A DNA stretch of 64,000 nt from Pisaster brevispinus. Lineage: Eukaryota > Echinodermata > Asteroidea > Forcipulatida > Asteriidae. Shown here one piece after another: positions 23,000 to 35,620 of this stretch. Position numbers and translations under genes: made by a program. Numbering within the stretch: position 1 is the stretch's first letter; each line of letters begins with the position of its first letter. Where the stretch lies: contig JAMKCF010000003.1 of the NCBI GenBank assembly GCA_023634235.1, forward strand, positions 3,314,958 through 3,378,957, given 5' to 3'. The notes beneath the pieces were generated by a model that saw nothing but the letters and a program-made list of their open reading frames with translations, was not told the DNA's origin and ran no database searches.

Positions 23000-25900
23000 T
23001 TTCAAGGCTACCACGAGTGTAAACCCTTGGGAGTATCCCCAGTGACAGCAAAGAGGGGTCCACGTTTGGGATTGATACATGATGGGACAGGTGTTTGAGT
23101 TTGATACGGTATGGCACTAGAAAGGGCATGACACTTTTAGGGGAGGCTTTAGAGGGACAGCAAAGTGGGGTGCAATTGGAATTTGAACAGTAAGGCAATA
23201 GAAGGAGTATCATGTTTGGGGAGGATCCAGAGTGACAGAAAAGTGGGATGCATGTTTGTGATTGAAACAGTATGGCACTAGAAGGGGTAAGATTTTAAGG
23301 GAGGATCCAGAGTGACAGAAAAATGGGGTTCAATTCGAAATGATACAGTACAAGGCTAAAGAAGGGTTAACATTTTATGGGAGGATCCAGAGTTACAGCA
23401 AAGTGGGGTGCATGTTTGGGATAAAAAACAGTATGGCAATCCGAAAGGGGTAACATGTTGGGGGAGGGTCCAGAGGGACAGCAAAGTGGGATGCATGTTT
23501 GTGATTGAAACAGTATGGCACTAGAAGGGGTAAGATGTTATGGGAGGATCCTGAGAGACAGACAAGTGGGGTTCAATTCGAAATGATACAGTACAAGGCT
23601 AAAGAAGGGTTAACATGTAGGGGGAGGATCCAGAGTGACAGTAAAAAGGGATGCATGTTGGGGAATAAAATAGTTTGGCAATCCAAAAGGGGTATTATTT
23701 TCTGGGAGGGTCCAAAGGGACAGCAAAGTGGGATGCAACTTTAATTGATAAGTAAGGCAATAAAAGGGGTAACATGTTGGGGGAGGATCAGAGTGACAAC
23801 AAAGTGCGATGCCATTGGAATTGATCCACAGTAAGGCAAAAGAAGGGGTATCATTTTATAGAAAGATCTAGAGTGACTGAAAAGTGGGGTTCATGTTTGG
23901 GATTAAAACAGTACGGCAATCTGGCAGGGGTAACATGTTGGGGGAGGGTCCTGAGGGACAGTAAAGTGGGAGGCAATTGGAATTGTTACAGTAAGGCAAT
24001 AGAAGGGGTAACATGTTGGGGAGGATCCAGAGTGACATCAAAGTGGGGTGCATGATTGGTATTGATCCTAGAAATTTGGTGTAAACAGGCCCTTTTACAA
24101 TGTTTATTATTAACAAAACAATTTTACCTCAAATAGAGATGGTGACGTAGAACTTTGAATGCATGGTTAAGATGGAAGTCAAGTGATCTCTTCAGCTGAG
24201 TTTGTGCATCTCTCATTAGAAAGGATGTGGTTAAATGTCAGATCATCTTAAATGTACTGCAATAAAAACCCCAAAAAGATGTATGCATACAATTACTCCA
24301 GCCAAGGATCAACAATTTATATAACAGTCTTCGGGCTGTGATGAATCTTCAAAACTACAGCATGCATGTCCTGCTTTCAAAAAGTGTACAGTAAGGCACT
24401 AGAAGGGGTAACATGTTGGGGGAGGATCCGGAGTGACAGCAAAGTGGGATGCAATTGCAATTTATACAGTAAGGCAATAGAAAGGGTAAAATGTTGAAGA
24501 GGATCAGTGTGAATGCATGTTTGGAATTGAAATAGTAAGGCCAATAGGAGGGGTAACATGTCAGGGGAGGATCCAGAGTGACAGTAAAAAGGGATGCATA
24601 TTGGGGAATAAAATAGTTTGGCAATCCAAAAGGGGTATTATTTTCTGGGAGGGTCCAAAGGGACAGCAAAGTGGGATGCAACTTTAATTGATAAGTAAGG
24701 CAATAAAAGGGGTAACATGTTGGGGGAGGATCAGAGTGACAACAAAGTGCGATGCCATTGGAATTGATCCACAGTAAGGCAAAAGAAGGGGTATCATCTT
24801 ATAGAAAGATCTAGAGTGACTGAAAAGTGGGGTGCATGTTTGGGATTAAAACAGTACGGCAATCTGGCAGGGGTAACATGTTGGGGGAGGGTCCTGAGGG
24901 ACAGTAAAGTGGGAGGCAATTGGAATTGTTACAGTAAGGCAATAGAAGGGGTAACATGTTGGGGAGGATCCAGAGTGACATCAAAGTGGGGTGCATGATT
25001 GGTATTGATCCTAGAAATTTGGTGTAAACAGGCCCTTTTACAATGTTTATTATTAACAAAACAATTTTACCTCAAATAGAGATGGTGACGTAGAACTTTG
25101 AATGCATGGTTAAGATGGAAGCCAAGTGATCTCTTCAGCTGAGTTTGTGCATCTCTCATTAGAAAGGATGTGGTTAAATGTCAGATCATCTTAAATGTAC
25201 TGCAATAAAAACCCCAAAAAGATGTATGCATACAATTACTCCAGCCAAGGATCAACAATTTATATAACAGTCTTCGGGCTGTGATGAATCTTCAAAACTA
25301 CAGCATGCATGTCCTGCTTTCAAAAAGTGTACAGTAAGGCACTAGAAGGGGTAACATGTTGGGGGAGGATCCGGAGTGACAGCAAAGTGGGATGCAATTG
25401 CAATTTATACAGTAAGGCAATAGAAAGGGTAAAATGTTGAAGAGGATCAGTGTGAATGCATGTTTGGAATTGAAATAGTAAGGCCAATAGGAGGGGTAAC
25501 ATGTCAGGGGAGGATCCAGAGTGACAGAAAAGTGGGATGCATGTTTGGGATTGAAACAGTATGGCATTAGAAGGGGTGCCATTTTGATGGGAGGATCCAG
25601 AGTGACAGAAAAGTGGGGTGCAATTGGAATTGATACAGGCAGGCACTAGAAGGGGTAAGATTTTATGGGAGGATCCAGAGTGACAGAAAAGTGGGGTGCA
25701 TGTTTGGGATTAAACAGTATGGCACTAGAAGGGGTATCATTTTATGGGAGGATCCAGAGTGACAGAAAAGTAGGGTGCATGTTTGGGATAAAAAACAGTA
25801 TGGCAATCCGAAAGGGGTAACATGTTGGGGGAGGGTCCAGAGGGACAGAAAAATGGGGTGCAATTGGAATTTATACAGTAAGGCAATCTGGCAGGGGTAA

Positions 25901-27210
25901 CATGTTGGGGGAGGGTCCAGAGGGACAGCAAAGTGGGATGCATGTTTGTGATTGAAACAGTATGGCACTAGAAGGAGTAAGATGTTATGGGAGGATCCTG
26001 AGAGACAGAAAAGTGGGGTTCAATTCAAAATGATACTGTACAAGGCTAAAGAAGGGTTAACATGTAGGGGGAGGATCCAGAGTGACAGTAAAAAGGGATG
26101 CATGTTTGGGAATAAAAAAGTTTGGCAATCCAAAAGGGGTATTATTTTCTGGGAGGGTCCAAAGGGACAGCAAAGTGGGATGCAATTTGAATTGATACAT
26201 GTAAGTAAGGCAATCAAAGGGGTAACATGTTGGGGGAGGATCCAAAGGGACAACAAAGGGGGATGCCATGTGAATTGATCCACAGTAAGGCAAAAAAAGG
26301 GGTATCATTTTATAGGAGGATCCAGAGTGACTGAAAAGTGGGGTGCATGTTTGGGATTAAAACAGTACGGCAATCTGGCAGGGGTAACATGTTGGGGGAG
26401 GGTCCAGAGGGACAGTAAAGTGGGAGGCAATTGGACTTGTTACAGTAAGGCAATAGAAGGGGTAACATGTTGGGGAGGGTCCAGAGGGACAGCAAAGTAG
26501 GATGCAATTAGAATTTTTACAGCAAGGCAATAGAAGGGGTAACATGTTTGGGAGGATCCAGAGTGACATCAAAGTGGGGTGCATGTTTGGGATTGATCCT
26601 ATACATTTGGTGTAAACAGGCCCTTTTACAATGTTTATTATTAACAAAACAATTTTACCTCAAATAGAGATGGTGACGTAGAACTTTGAATGCATGGTTA
26701 AGATGGAAGCCAAGTGATCTCTTCAGCTGAGTTTGTGCATCTCTCATTAGAAAGGATGTGATTAATTGTCAGATCGTCTTAAATGTACTGCAATAAAAAC
26801 CCAAAGAAGATGTATGCATACAATTACTACAGCCAAGGATCAACAATTTTTATAACAGTCTTCGGGCTGTGATGAATCTTCACAACCACATTAGGCATGT
26901 CCTGCTTTCCGCAACTTTATCTGCAACTTCAACCTAAATAACCATAAGTGTAAGAACAGGAGACCGGGTAGGGGTGCTGATCAGTAGGAAGAGGGATACA
27001 GTAGATACTGATAGGATCCAGAGGGAAAAGACAACATGTCAACATGGCAGATTTATGAGATACAGTTTGGATGAATGGGGGAGATGGTGTAAAGTGGATT
27101 GACAAAGTACATGACAATGTAAAAGGAGTAACATGTTGAGGGATGATCCTTACATCAAAGTGAGGTGAATGGTTGGGATTGACACAGAATGGCACAAAAA
27201 AGGGTACGAA
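23000..27210 (+). repeat. ~80-bp satellite array with higher-order structure
   Basis: The unit (about 75-85 bp) reads through GGGGTAACATGTTGGGGGAG, GATCCAGAGTGACAGCAAAG, TGGGATGCATGTTTGGGATT and ACAGTATGGCAATAGAA. Units vary by indels and point changes. Satellite segments are separated by a ~230-bp non-satellite block (near 24070-24300, 25013-25245, 26610-26860). The array decays after about 26900. Proline/leucine/histidine-rich ORFs on - are repeat artefacts. Confidence 0.93.
23630..25525 (+). repeat. 943-bp near-identical tandem duplication within the satellite
   Basis: Copy 1 (about 23630-24572) and copy 2 (about 24573-25525) line up at a constant 943-bp offset (for example GTAAAAAGGG at 23641 and 24584), with only isolated differences. 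This includes the non-satellite block, so the duplication is much younger than the individual satellite units. Confidence 0.93.
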
Positions 27211-28425
27211 ATTCCAATAACTACTTGTAGGGCCTTTATTTGCAGTGAAAATAGCTGTCGAGTTGAATTAAAATTAAAAAAGGTTTGCTAGATTTGTTTA
27301 CTGCCAGGTACAATATCAAAAATTGACAGTGTTTTTTGTAATGTTTAGCCTAGTTGTTAAAGGCCTTGCCATAAATCCATTGTTTCACAGGAACTCCCAT
27401 AGATTAGACTTATCCATCACTCTCACCTGCTGATGGCATAATGGATAGCGACTATTTAAATTATGTGAATGATGACTGTGTATAGTCAGAATGTCTTGTA
27501 TTGTGTGCCAATTGGCATTTCATTCTGTAGCGATGGGCTTGTTGTGGTGGTTGAACTTGATGCGGAACTGGTCAAAAACACTGACTGAGTTTGCACAGCC
27601 TACAGGGTTGGGACTACTAAACCAGTCAAGACTAGAGTTACACAATATACACACAATCATCACTGACACTCTGTTAGCAGTATCACCTCGCTCGATCTAT
27701 AATCTGGATTGTCTACGATTCGAGGGACTGTGACTGTTTGTTTGTGGCACAACAAGCAGCCAGAGAGTAAGAGACAACTATTTCAAAGAAACTCGTGACA
27801 ACTGTGTGCAGGACTGCAGTAAACACCACAAGCAGCAACGACTACACGTACTACCATACTACATATATGACATGTCTACCTCCCTCAGAATCTGTCAACG
27901 TCAGACGCTGTGTCTGTCTCTCTCCGCTGTGTGTGGAGACGGGATCGATGGCGGATGTGTTGTAAACAAAACACTACTTTGGTTTGACTTGACAGTCTTT
28001 AGTACGGTCGGACTACAGTCAAAACAAAACTAACTTGTTACCAAAAGTTTTCCTTTTTAGACATCTTTAACACATAGATGATACACGTCAAATGACCTGT
28101 CAACCCTTTCCTTAGATTACAATGTAAAAAACTGAAAATAAAAATCCGTACTTACCAGATCGAGCTTACATTTCAATTTGAAGACACACAACACGTCGTA
28201 CAATGCAGACGACATGACAGCTCAATGTTTGTTATTATTTTGCAATGCGTTCTGGGTACTCACTACGCATGTGCAGCAAATGATGCAAGGTGAGGGGCGC
28301 TCAACCTCGTTCCCAGGGGTGATCGATCTCGCTGCGCCATTTTTTCCCAGCATGCCTTGCTCGAGAGGTATCGATACGGCGCGCTGCCCATGGTAGCGAG
28401 GCTGGGGGTGCTTGTCCAGGCCGAA
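27211..28425. other. Intergenic sequence, nothing firmly recognised
   Basis: Several short ORFs without family signal. 28280-28420 is more GC-rich than its surroundings (GATCGATC and CGATACGGCGCGC words), which could mark a promoter or first exon, but no splice-supported coding frame was found. Confidence 0.4.
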
Positions 28426-28459
28426 CATTGATCTCCATTAATATTAATGGAGATCAATG
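28426..28459. repeat. Perfect 34-bp palindrome
   Basis: CATTGATCTCCATTAAT followed immediately by its exact reverse complement. No flanking direct repeat was obvious. Confidence 0.95.
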
Positions 28460-28679
28460 AGCCCGAACATCTGACGTCACACTTCGAGGCTCGTGAATAA
28501 CGCCAGATACCTGCCATACCTACCTTTGACCTTGCATCCCATTCACACGGACGACAGAACAACATTACATAATCATGCATGTCTGTCCAATAAAAGCACC
28601 GGATTACTTAAAATGTGTTCGAGTTTATTTTTAAACCTCAGAATGAATATTTTTAAACCAAAACTAAGTAAAAGAACAC

Positions 28680-29590
28680 CCGGGTATCGAGCCCAGTACC
28701 TCCGTGTCTAGAGTCAGGAGCCCTTCCACTGGGCCACTGCTCCTCCTACTTTAATTGCGTTCGGGTTTAATTTTAAACCTTAGAATGAACAACTTTAAAT
28801 TAAAACGTACTAAAAGAACACCCGGATTCGAACCCAGTACCTTTGGTTTCAGCGTCCGGAGCCCTTCCACTGGGCCACTGCTCCTCTTATTTAAAATCCG
28901 TTCGGTTTTAAATTTAAACCTTAGAATGAACAACTTTAAATCAAAACGTACTAAAAAGAACACGCGGGTTTCGAACAAAGTACCTTTGTGTTCAGAGTCC
29001 GGAGCCCTTCCACTGGGCCACTGCTCCTCTTGTTTAAAATCCGTTCGGTTTTAAATTTAAACCTTAGAATGAACAACTTTAAATCAAAACGTACTAAAAA
29101 GAACACGCGGGTTTCGAACCAAGTACCTTTGTGTTCAGAGTCCGGAGGCCTTCCACTGGGTCACTGCTCCTGTTATTCAATCTGCGCTCGAGTTTAATTA
29201 AAAACTGAAGACATCAAATCAACAACGGCCAAAAAGTGTAAACTAATGGTATTTACTGGAAGCAATGCCTTCCATTTGCATTTTATTTCCTAAGTATAAA
29301 TAAAGGTTTCTGTATTCCATAGTACCCTGCGTTAACCAATGACCTTTAAAGTACAAAAAGAACACCCGGGTATCGAACCAAGTACCTTTGCGTTCAGAGT
29401 CCGGAGCCCTTCCACTGGGCCACTGCTCCTCTTACTCAAATGCGCCCGAGTTTAATTGAAAACCCAAAACATCAAATCAACGACGGACAAAAAGTAAACT
29501 AATAGTATGAAGCGAGTGCGCCATTCGAACCCGGTACCATGGGGTTCAGAGACCCGACCAGTGTCCACAAGGCCATCGGTCCTCTGCCTC
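28680..29590 (-). repeat. Array of six tRNA-derived SINE heads
   Basis: On - each unit has an A-box-like TGGCCCAGTGGAAGG, then CTCCGGACTCTGAAC and a B box GGTTCGAANCCCGG. Units lie near 28680, 28820, 28966, 29110, 29365 and 29520 (+ coordinates). The first four recur at about 141-144 bp with the same AT-rich spacer (GAATGAACAACTTTAAAT), so they amplified in tandem. The last two are more diverged. They are a head of a tRNA-type SINE, not functional tRNAs. Confidence 0.75.
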
Positions 29591-31632
29591 ATTTGCATTT
29601 TTATGTAATAGAATCTCAGAGTGATTTAAGTTAGTGAAGTATAAACAGATACGATGAAAGGATTGGGACTGCATGGATACAACGAAGTTGTGACATGCCC
29701 AGGGCCCGTTATTTCGCTGGTGTTCTTGATAAATAAAATGCACGGGATTGAAATGAGGAATATCCTTAGTTGTCTGAAGTGTTTAACTGAGAAAATAACA
29801 GCGATCGAAAAAGTCTCCAAAAGTGGGGCAAATCGGTGGAAGGGGGGGGGCATATTCACACTGAGGGTATAATAATATGGCAAAAACCAATAAATATTGT
29901 ATGTTAGGTCTATATTTTTTTTAGTCATAGTAACTGAATTCTGATATGCATGATACCCATAATATCCGTACACAGTCCCTTATTCCACCTACTAGGCAAG
30001 AGATTCATAGGAAATCCCTTCGCAACAGTCACCATTTCTCTTTACTGCCTACCAGAACTAAACGTTTTTCTAACAGCCCCATTCCATTACTTACTAGATG
30101 TTTTAATCAAATGATTATGGTGCTTTTTAATGTTTTTATTTCCTTTGCTTCAAATTTGTTGTTTTGTTTTAAATAATAATTATATTTTTAATAATATTTT
30201 TACAAATAATTATGTTTTTTCCAACAATTTATATTTTTCTATTCTTTTTTTACCCTTATTTTTGTAAGAACGTGGGCTACGATTTGTGTGGTTTAACCAT
30301 AACTTCATGACCTAAGCTGATGTAGGATGTAAATCTTTTGTACTAAGCCAAGTATGACTTTTGGAGGCCACAAATTTGTGTACATGTACTATTTAAAATG
30401 CATCCAGTCATAGTTTCCGTTCTGATTTATTACTTCCCCCAAACAAATTTTTACTGAAAAAATGAAGGTCCTTTTTATAGAAGAAGACTTAGTACAAATA
30501 ATTTGGAATGTTTTCTTGCTGCATTTATTGAACCCTTGTCTTTTGTGTTTAACTCTTAGTATTTCTAGTGCCACTTGCAAAAGAAAGCATGACGATCTAA
30601 ATTTTTTGATTGTTAAATTGTACACATTAGTGAATGCAAATCGATAAGCTTTTAAGACCCCAATTTTTGGAACAACGCTAAATGCCCATGGGCACACTGC
30701 AGTTTGCTACACACTGGGAATAGATTTTATGTGGCTGACCTTTTTTTTCTTCTTTTTCTTTTTTTGCCAAAAAATGAGCAAGTAGTTAACTAAAATGTGC
30801 TTATATGGTCTAGAAACTGCAGTCGCGATACTGACCAAGTTATTTGTCATATTTCATATAAATACTCTTCACTGTAAAATAATAATAATTTTTCCCAGAA
30901 CAAAAAAAGCTTCATTCTATGTAGGCCTAATACATTGTATAAGTAGGAGTTCTTTTTTCGTTGGTTTTGTTTAGTTTTTTTTCCCTCGGGCTCTTTGTAT
31001 TCTTTTCCCCCTTTTTCGGAAGACAACTTAGATGTTGTGTTTTATTTACACTACACTCTATCAAATACTGTAACTCATTGAATGCTATTAACATGTAATA
31101 GTACAACAACATAATATATTGTCTCCAGACATTTTTTGTAGTGTTTAATTATAGAACATAATTTATTGAACAATTTGCACATAAATACCATCAAGACAAT
31201 TTATTCTCTTTCATTTTGACAGATGTTTTATTTCTCAAATGTTCACATTAAAGTTACAGAATCTCACATTACACTGTTCCCATACAAGTATATCAAACCT
31301 TCATTGTTTCCAAATGTGTCAGCCAATCACTTTGGTCTTACGAAGTACCTAGAGCAACAAAGATTATACAAAAAAATATGCCCCAAAGTAATTTGAACGA
31401 CCAAAACATGCAACAAAAGTCTCCTAGCATTTTAAATCGTCACATTTTCAGTTAAAATCAGGTAGCCATAACATTATTTCTGCACTGTGCCTTTTGAGTG
31501 AGATGTTGGTACGGTACGTGCTACCGAAGAGGGCGCTGTGTATTAGACTGTTGCAACTGAGGAGTGGGTTAGTGGGCCAGTCTATTCTTCACTTTATTTT
31601 GATTTGAATGTCGAAATCAAAGTGGCACTCTC
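29591..31632. other. Intergenic sequence, nothing recognised
   Basis: AT-rich. Short ORFs on both strands have no family signal. No structured RNA or repeat was seen. Confidence 0.4.
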
Positions 31633-31701
31633 AGGTCAATTTCAGTTTTGTAATAATACACTATTGGCAGATGAGTGCATTACAAAACTGAATTTGACCT
31701 T
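31633..31701. repeat. Short inverted repeat, 23-bp arms
   Basis: AGGTCAATTTCAGTTTTGTAATA at the left is the near-exact reverse complement of CATTACAAAACTGAATTTGACCT at the right, with a 23-bp loop. It resembles the core of a MITE, but no target duplication was identified. Confidence 0.8.
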
Positions 31702-32654
31702 GTAGCCCCTCTATAGGCAAAGTATTCCTTTGTTTTTTTGCAACCGTTTGATTATTTTAATCCTATCATAAATGTATATACAAATTATACAATAAAACTA
31801 ACCTGTGAAAATTTCATTTAAAAAAAGGTGATCGCGTTTTTGAGACATCCCAGAAAATCCGGAGCAAATATATCCACGCAGAAAAAAATAATCCCTAATA
31901 CACAATCAGAGAAATTTTACTGAGAGTAACGTTTCACAGATTCAATTTTGGGGGGATAAAAGGTGATATTTTTTCCATAACCGCAGTACTTCGAGCCATT
32001 ACCAAACGTATATAGACCCTTCAACCCATTAGTTATAAAATTTGTGATGACTTGAGGTTTAGAGATTTGATGATTGTTTTTTTATTACTTTGACATGGTA
32101 TTACTGTCAATGATATTAGGTTATATCCCATTTCTATTTCTTCCTTCTGGTAATATCTCTTTGGGTCTACCACTGAACACTAAATGATTTGTTTTGTCCC
32201 CATCCGGAAAATTTCAAAATTGTCTGACAATACTATTTTCTGTCCTATTCCAAATTTTCAAAGACCAGGTTTTTGCTGTCCGATCTGAACAGAATTGGTT
32301 GGGTACTCCCTAATTCTAAAATAACATTGGCAATTGCTGGTCTAACACCAACATTTCATAAACTATCCCAAATTCAAACAGTCAAACAACATTGGGAGAA
32401 AACGTGAGGGCTGCTGACGTCAGGCTAGGTGTCGAATTGAGACTCTCGAGTTCCTCCTGTAAGATCCTGGCGATGAGGATGATTGGTCTTTGTCTTTACA
32501 CTGAGTATATGTGGGAGAAACAGGAAGAGCAAAGGTGCCAATTAATGTAGATTCAGAGACAGCATGAAAATGGCAAGATTTTTTTACATAAAGACAATAA
32601 AAAGTTACACCCCCTTTATGTGATCATTGTATACTGCTAGCTTCCCGGGTTGCA
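31702..32654. other. Intergenic sequence, nothing recognised
   Basis: No gene or clear repeat seen. Confidence 0.4.
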
Positions 32655-33538
32655 GCGGTAGTGAATAAAAAGCAAGACCTAGTTCCCAAAGAACAAAGCC
32701 ACACAGCAAAGTAGATAAAAATTATACACATGGTGCTACCGCAAACTGATTATACATATATTTTAAAATGGGCCCACAAAAAACCCGCTTTATTGATGGG
32801 AATAAAGAACATCAAATGCATTTCAAGGAATCCCGAGAAGCTGCGACACCTGGATCAAATATTTAAGAGCAAAATACTCCAACGCATAAGCTAGCCATCG
32901 CCCACTGTCCACTTTTCATAAAATGTTGCCGAATACACTTTTTCCAGAAAAAATCCAATCCTGACCAATGGGCTGTTGAAAGTCGTCAATCTGTGGTTGA
33001 TCCCTTCTGATACAAAAGAGAAAATAATAGAAAAATAGAAAAACAAGAAAATTGATTAAAATAGCAATAGGTGTTCAGCTGATCCCCGAACGCCTATAAA
33101 ATAAGATTGGTCTTCCGAAGCTGTTTCTGTTTTATTTAGGGCCTCTTTGAGTGTGCTTGCCTCTTTATTTTGCATTAATACAATGACCAGGAGCAACAGT
33201 TCATTGCTCCATGGACTCAGAGAGAAAGAAAACGAAAGTCACAATTATGACTTAATCTCATGACTTATAGAACAAGTCTTAATTATGAGATTTGTCTCAT
33301 AAATATATCACTTAAGCATAATTTTGACTTTCACTGATTTACCCTGATTCATAATTACAAAATTTCAATGTTATTTCAATTTTCAACTTGTAATAAGTAT
33401 GAGATGTTTAGTCATAATCATGACTTCTTGTTGTTCTCTGGTAGGGATAGCTTTGGGATGATCAGGCTGCTTTGGGATGATCAGGCTGCTTGGATGAAGA
33501 CAGTCCGTCAACCAGTGGGATGAGCTGATGGGTGCAAA
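32655..33538 (+). repeat. Dispersed repeat, copy 2 (first copy at 4.8 kb)
   Basis: Collinear on the same strand with 4765-5745, starting GAATAAAAAGCAAGACCTAG and ending CCAGTGGGATGAGCTGATGG. The copies differ by many substitutions and indels, so the transposition or duplication is old. Confidence 0.75.
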
Positions 33539-35394
33539 TATACGAACACCGTATCTGGAGAAAAAGTGTGGCATGTCTTTCGTTCCTGACTTGCACCGTG
33601 TTAACTCAGGTTTTTATTTGAAATAAAGGATCTCGCAAAGAGTGCCCTCTTCTTGCCAGCGGGGACATTGCGGAAGTGCAGACAGGTCTTTTGGCAAGGC
33701 GCTGACAGTGACAGCTTTTACGCTGACTGACAACATGAAGAGTGCTACAGACTGTCAGACTGGACCACGAATCTTTTACTGAAATTTTAAGCGACAGAAA
33801 CACAATATTCCGGAATATAAACAATGTATTTTATTTGTTCAGGGCATTAAGTCAATGGAAAGGTAATTAGAAACGCTTCAGTAATTTTTCCGAGGAATGT
33901 GGCCCTGATGCACAAAGACATCATTGTAATTCCCCGCAGCTCCATCCGTTAGATCGGATGTCATAATGTTCCATTAGGACCCTAAGTGTTCTTTGAAATA
34001 AAAATCTAAATATCTAGGGCAGACTAATGTGACGTGGGTGCGTGCATGGATTAAACCCTGGCCACGTAAAGGTACACCAACCACTCACACGTGAAGATTA
34101 CCATCTTTTAAGTTTCTAAGATGGTGGTTAATTATACGCCCTCAGATTCTCTTTAAAGCACCAGATTAAGTTTCACCTCTTCTTCTTCCATAAGAGTACA
34201 GTCCACCCCAGCCTCATGTTGACGTCTTCTTTTTAATCACCTCCTTTTTAATCTGTGTAGGGGGGGGGGGTTGTCAAACCAATAGTGCGTCTACCGCTAC
34301 CGCCACCATAGAAGTATGGGGCCAGTGTTGTGTTTAACATACGGGGCCTTGTGGTTCAGAATGGTTGGCCCCCTGCAAAGTAGACCTTGATAAACAAACC
34401 GCGCTGGTTGGCATGGGCAGCCGAATGTTTGTTGCACATTCTGTCTTGTTAATTTTCGTTAAATAAAATACCTCCAATGTTTGGTTGCTTTGTTTCCAAC
34501 AAATTCAACACTATTTTTTTGAATAATTTGTGTGACACTGTACAAACTGTGGCCAACTGTTTTTGTTTTGCATGTACAATCATGGTACAATGTATGGCTT
34601 TTCATAGTTTTCCAACCTCGGTTGACAAAAACTCGGGCTGTGACGTTGCAATTTAGAAAGGCTACATTTCTGTAGGCCTAATGAAAATGCAGATTGGGTT
34701 GCAGAGCTTGACCCAATTGTACTATTTGCAACTGGTTTCTTGCTTATATTATTTCGCTTAGCACATAACTGTCTGCTGAAGCTGCTCTAGGAAACTGCTG
34801 GGCCCACCAGTTATCAATGGGTTTCGATTTCATTGTTGCAAATTAGTAATAATAAACACTAGATTTGTCAAGTGGGTTTAATACAAATTCTTTACAAACC
34901 AAAGAAGTTCACTGTTCATCAAACCTACAAAATATTAGGTTGATTTCATTGCAACGTACTTTGTTCGCCCACAGTGAAGTGTGTCGTGAAAATACAGCTG
35001 CAATGTATATTAGGACTGCTCCTTTAATTTGCTGATCTTCCAGAAAATGGAAACCAAACCTTGAAAGTTGAGCAACTGTTCCGTAACTGGTACTGGATCT
35101 TACTTCCCTTACCCATTGCCAATTCCGGTTGACATACTTATGAGCCGGATCCTGCCGGAAGCCTCCGCTGTCCCTCCGGGGGCATTGGCACCGCTGCAGC
35201 GCAGCAACACTTCGGCTAGATTTGTCTCGGTCATTTTGGTTGGTTTTTCTTTCGTTTTATCGATTCACACTTCCTGGTTCTCTCTTTTAAGTATAACTTT
35301 ATATTTATTGGACTTTTGGTGTTAATTGTTCAAACACTTTACAGATGTTGCCATCACATAAAAACATCTAGTTCAGTCTCACCTTCTTACACAT
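33539..35394. other. Intergenic sequence, nothing firmly recognised
   Basis: 35090-35230 is GC-richer than its surroundings with an 85-codon ORF of no recognised family. Otherwise nothing stands out. Confidence 0.4.
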
Positions 35395-35620
35395 TGTCCT
35401 TATGGCCTTTGGCTCCATGATTTTTCATTTTCCACTCTTGCCTGTCTTGCGTTTTTCAGTGTGCCGTGACAGATAGAAGGTGCTGTTAGCAATTATGTCA
35501 TTTTCCCATCTCTTCCTTGGCTTTACCGTCTATTTTTCCCAGTTACTTTTGGAACTCTGTTGTCTTCCATTCTCCCTACGTGGCCAAACCAAGCAAGTTG
35601 AGATTTGTAGATGCGTGAGG
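35395..35620 (-). pseudogene. C-terminal relic of a non-LTR retrotransposon reverse transcriptase
   Basis: On - the frame reads RIYKSQLAWFGHVGRMEDNR followed by VPK, the WFGHV.RM.D.R.PK signature found after the RT domain of RTE/Jockey/CR1-type ORF2 proteins. It continues after a frame shift with RWENDIIANSTFYLSRHTEK, also typical of this tail. Only the last ~75 residues remain. It abuts the left end of the 2.3-kb duplicated segment and is missing from the second copy. Confidence 0.7.

Noticed and set aside
22851..27195. Many 60-108-aa ORFs rich in Pro, Leu, His and Cys on the - strand
   Set aside because: They read through the ~80-bp satellite and repeat with the same periodicity. There is no start context or family.
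35068..35325. 85-aa ORF in a GC-richer patch
   Set aside because: There are no splice partners, no recognised family and a hydrophobic low-information C-terminus. It is not reported as a gene.
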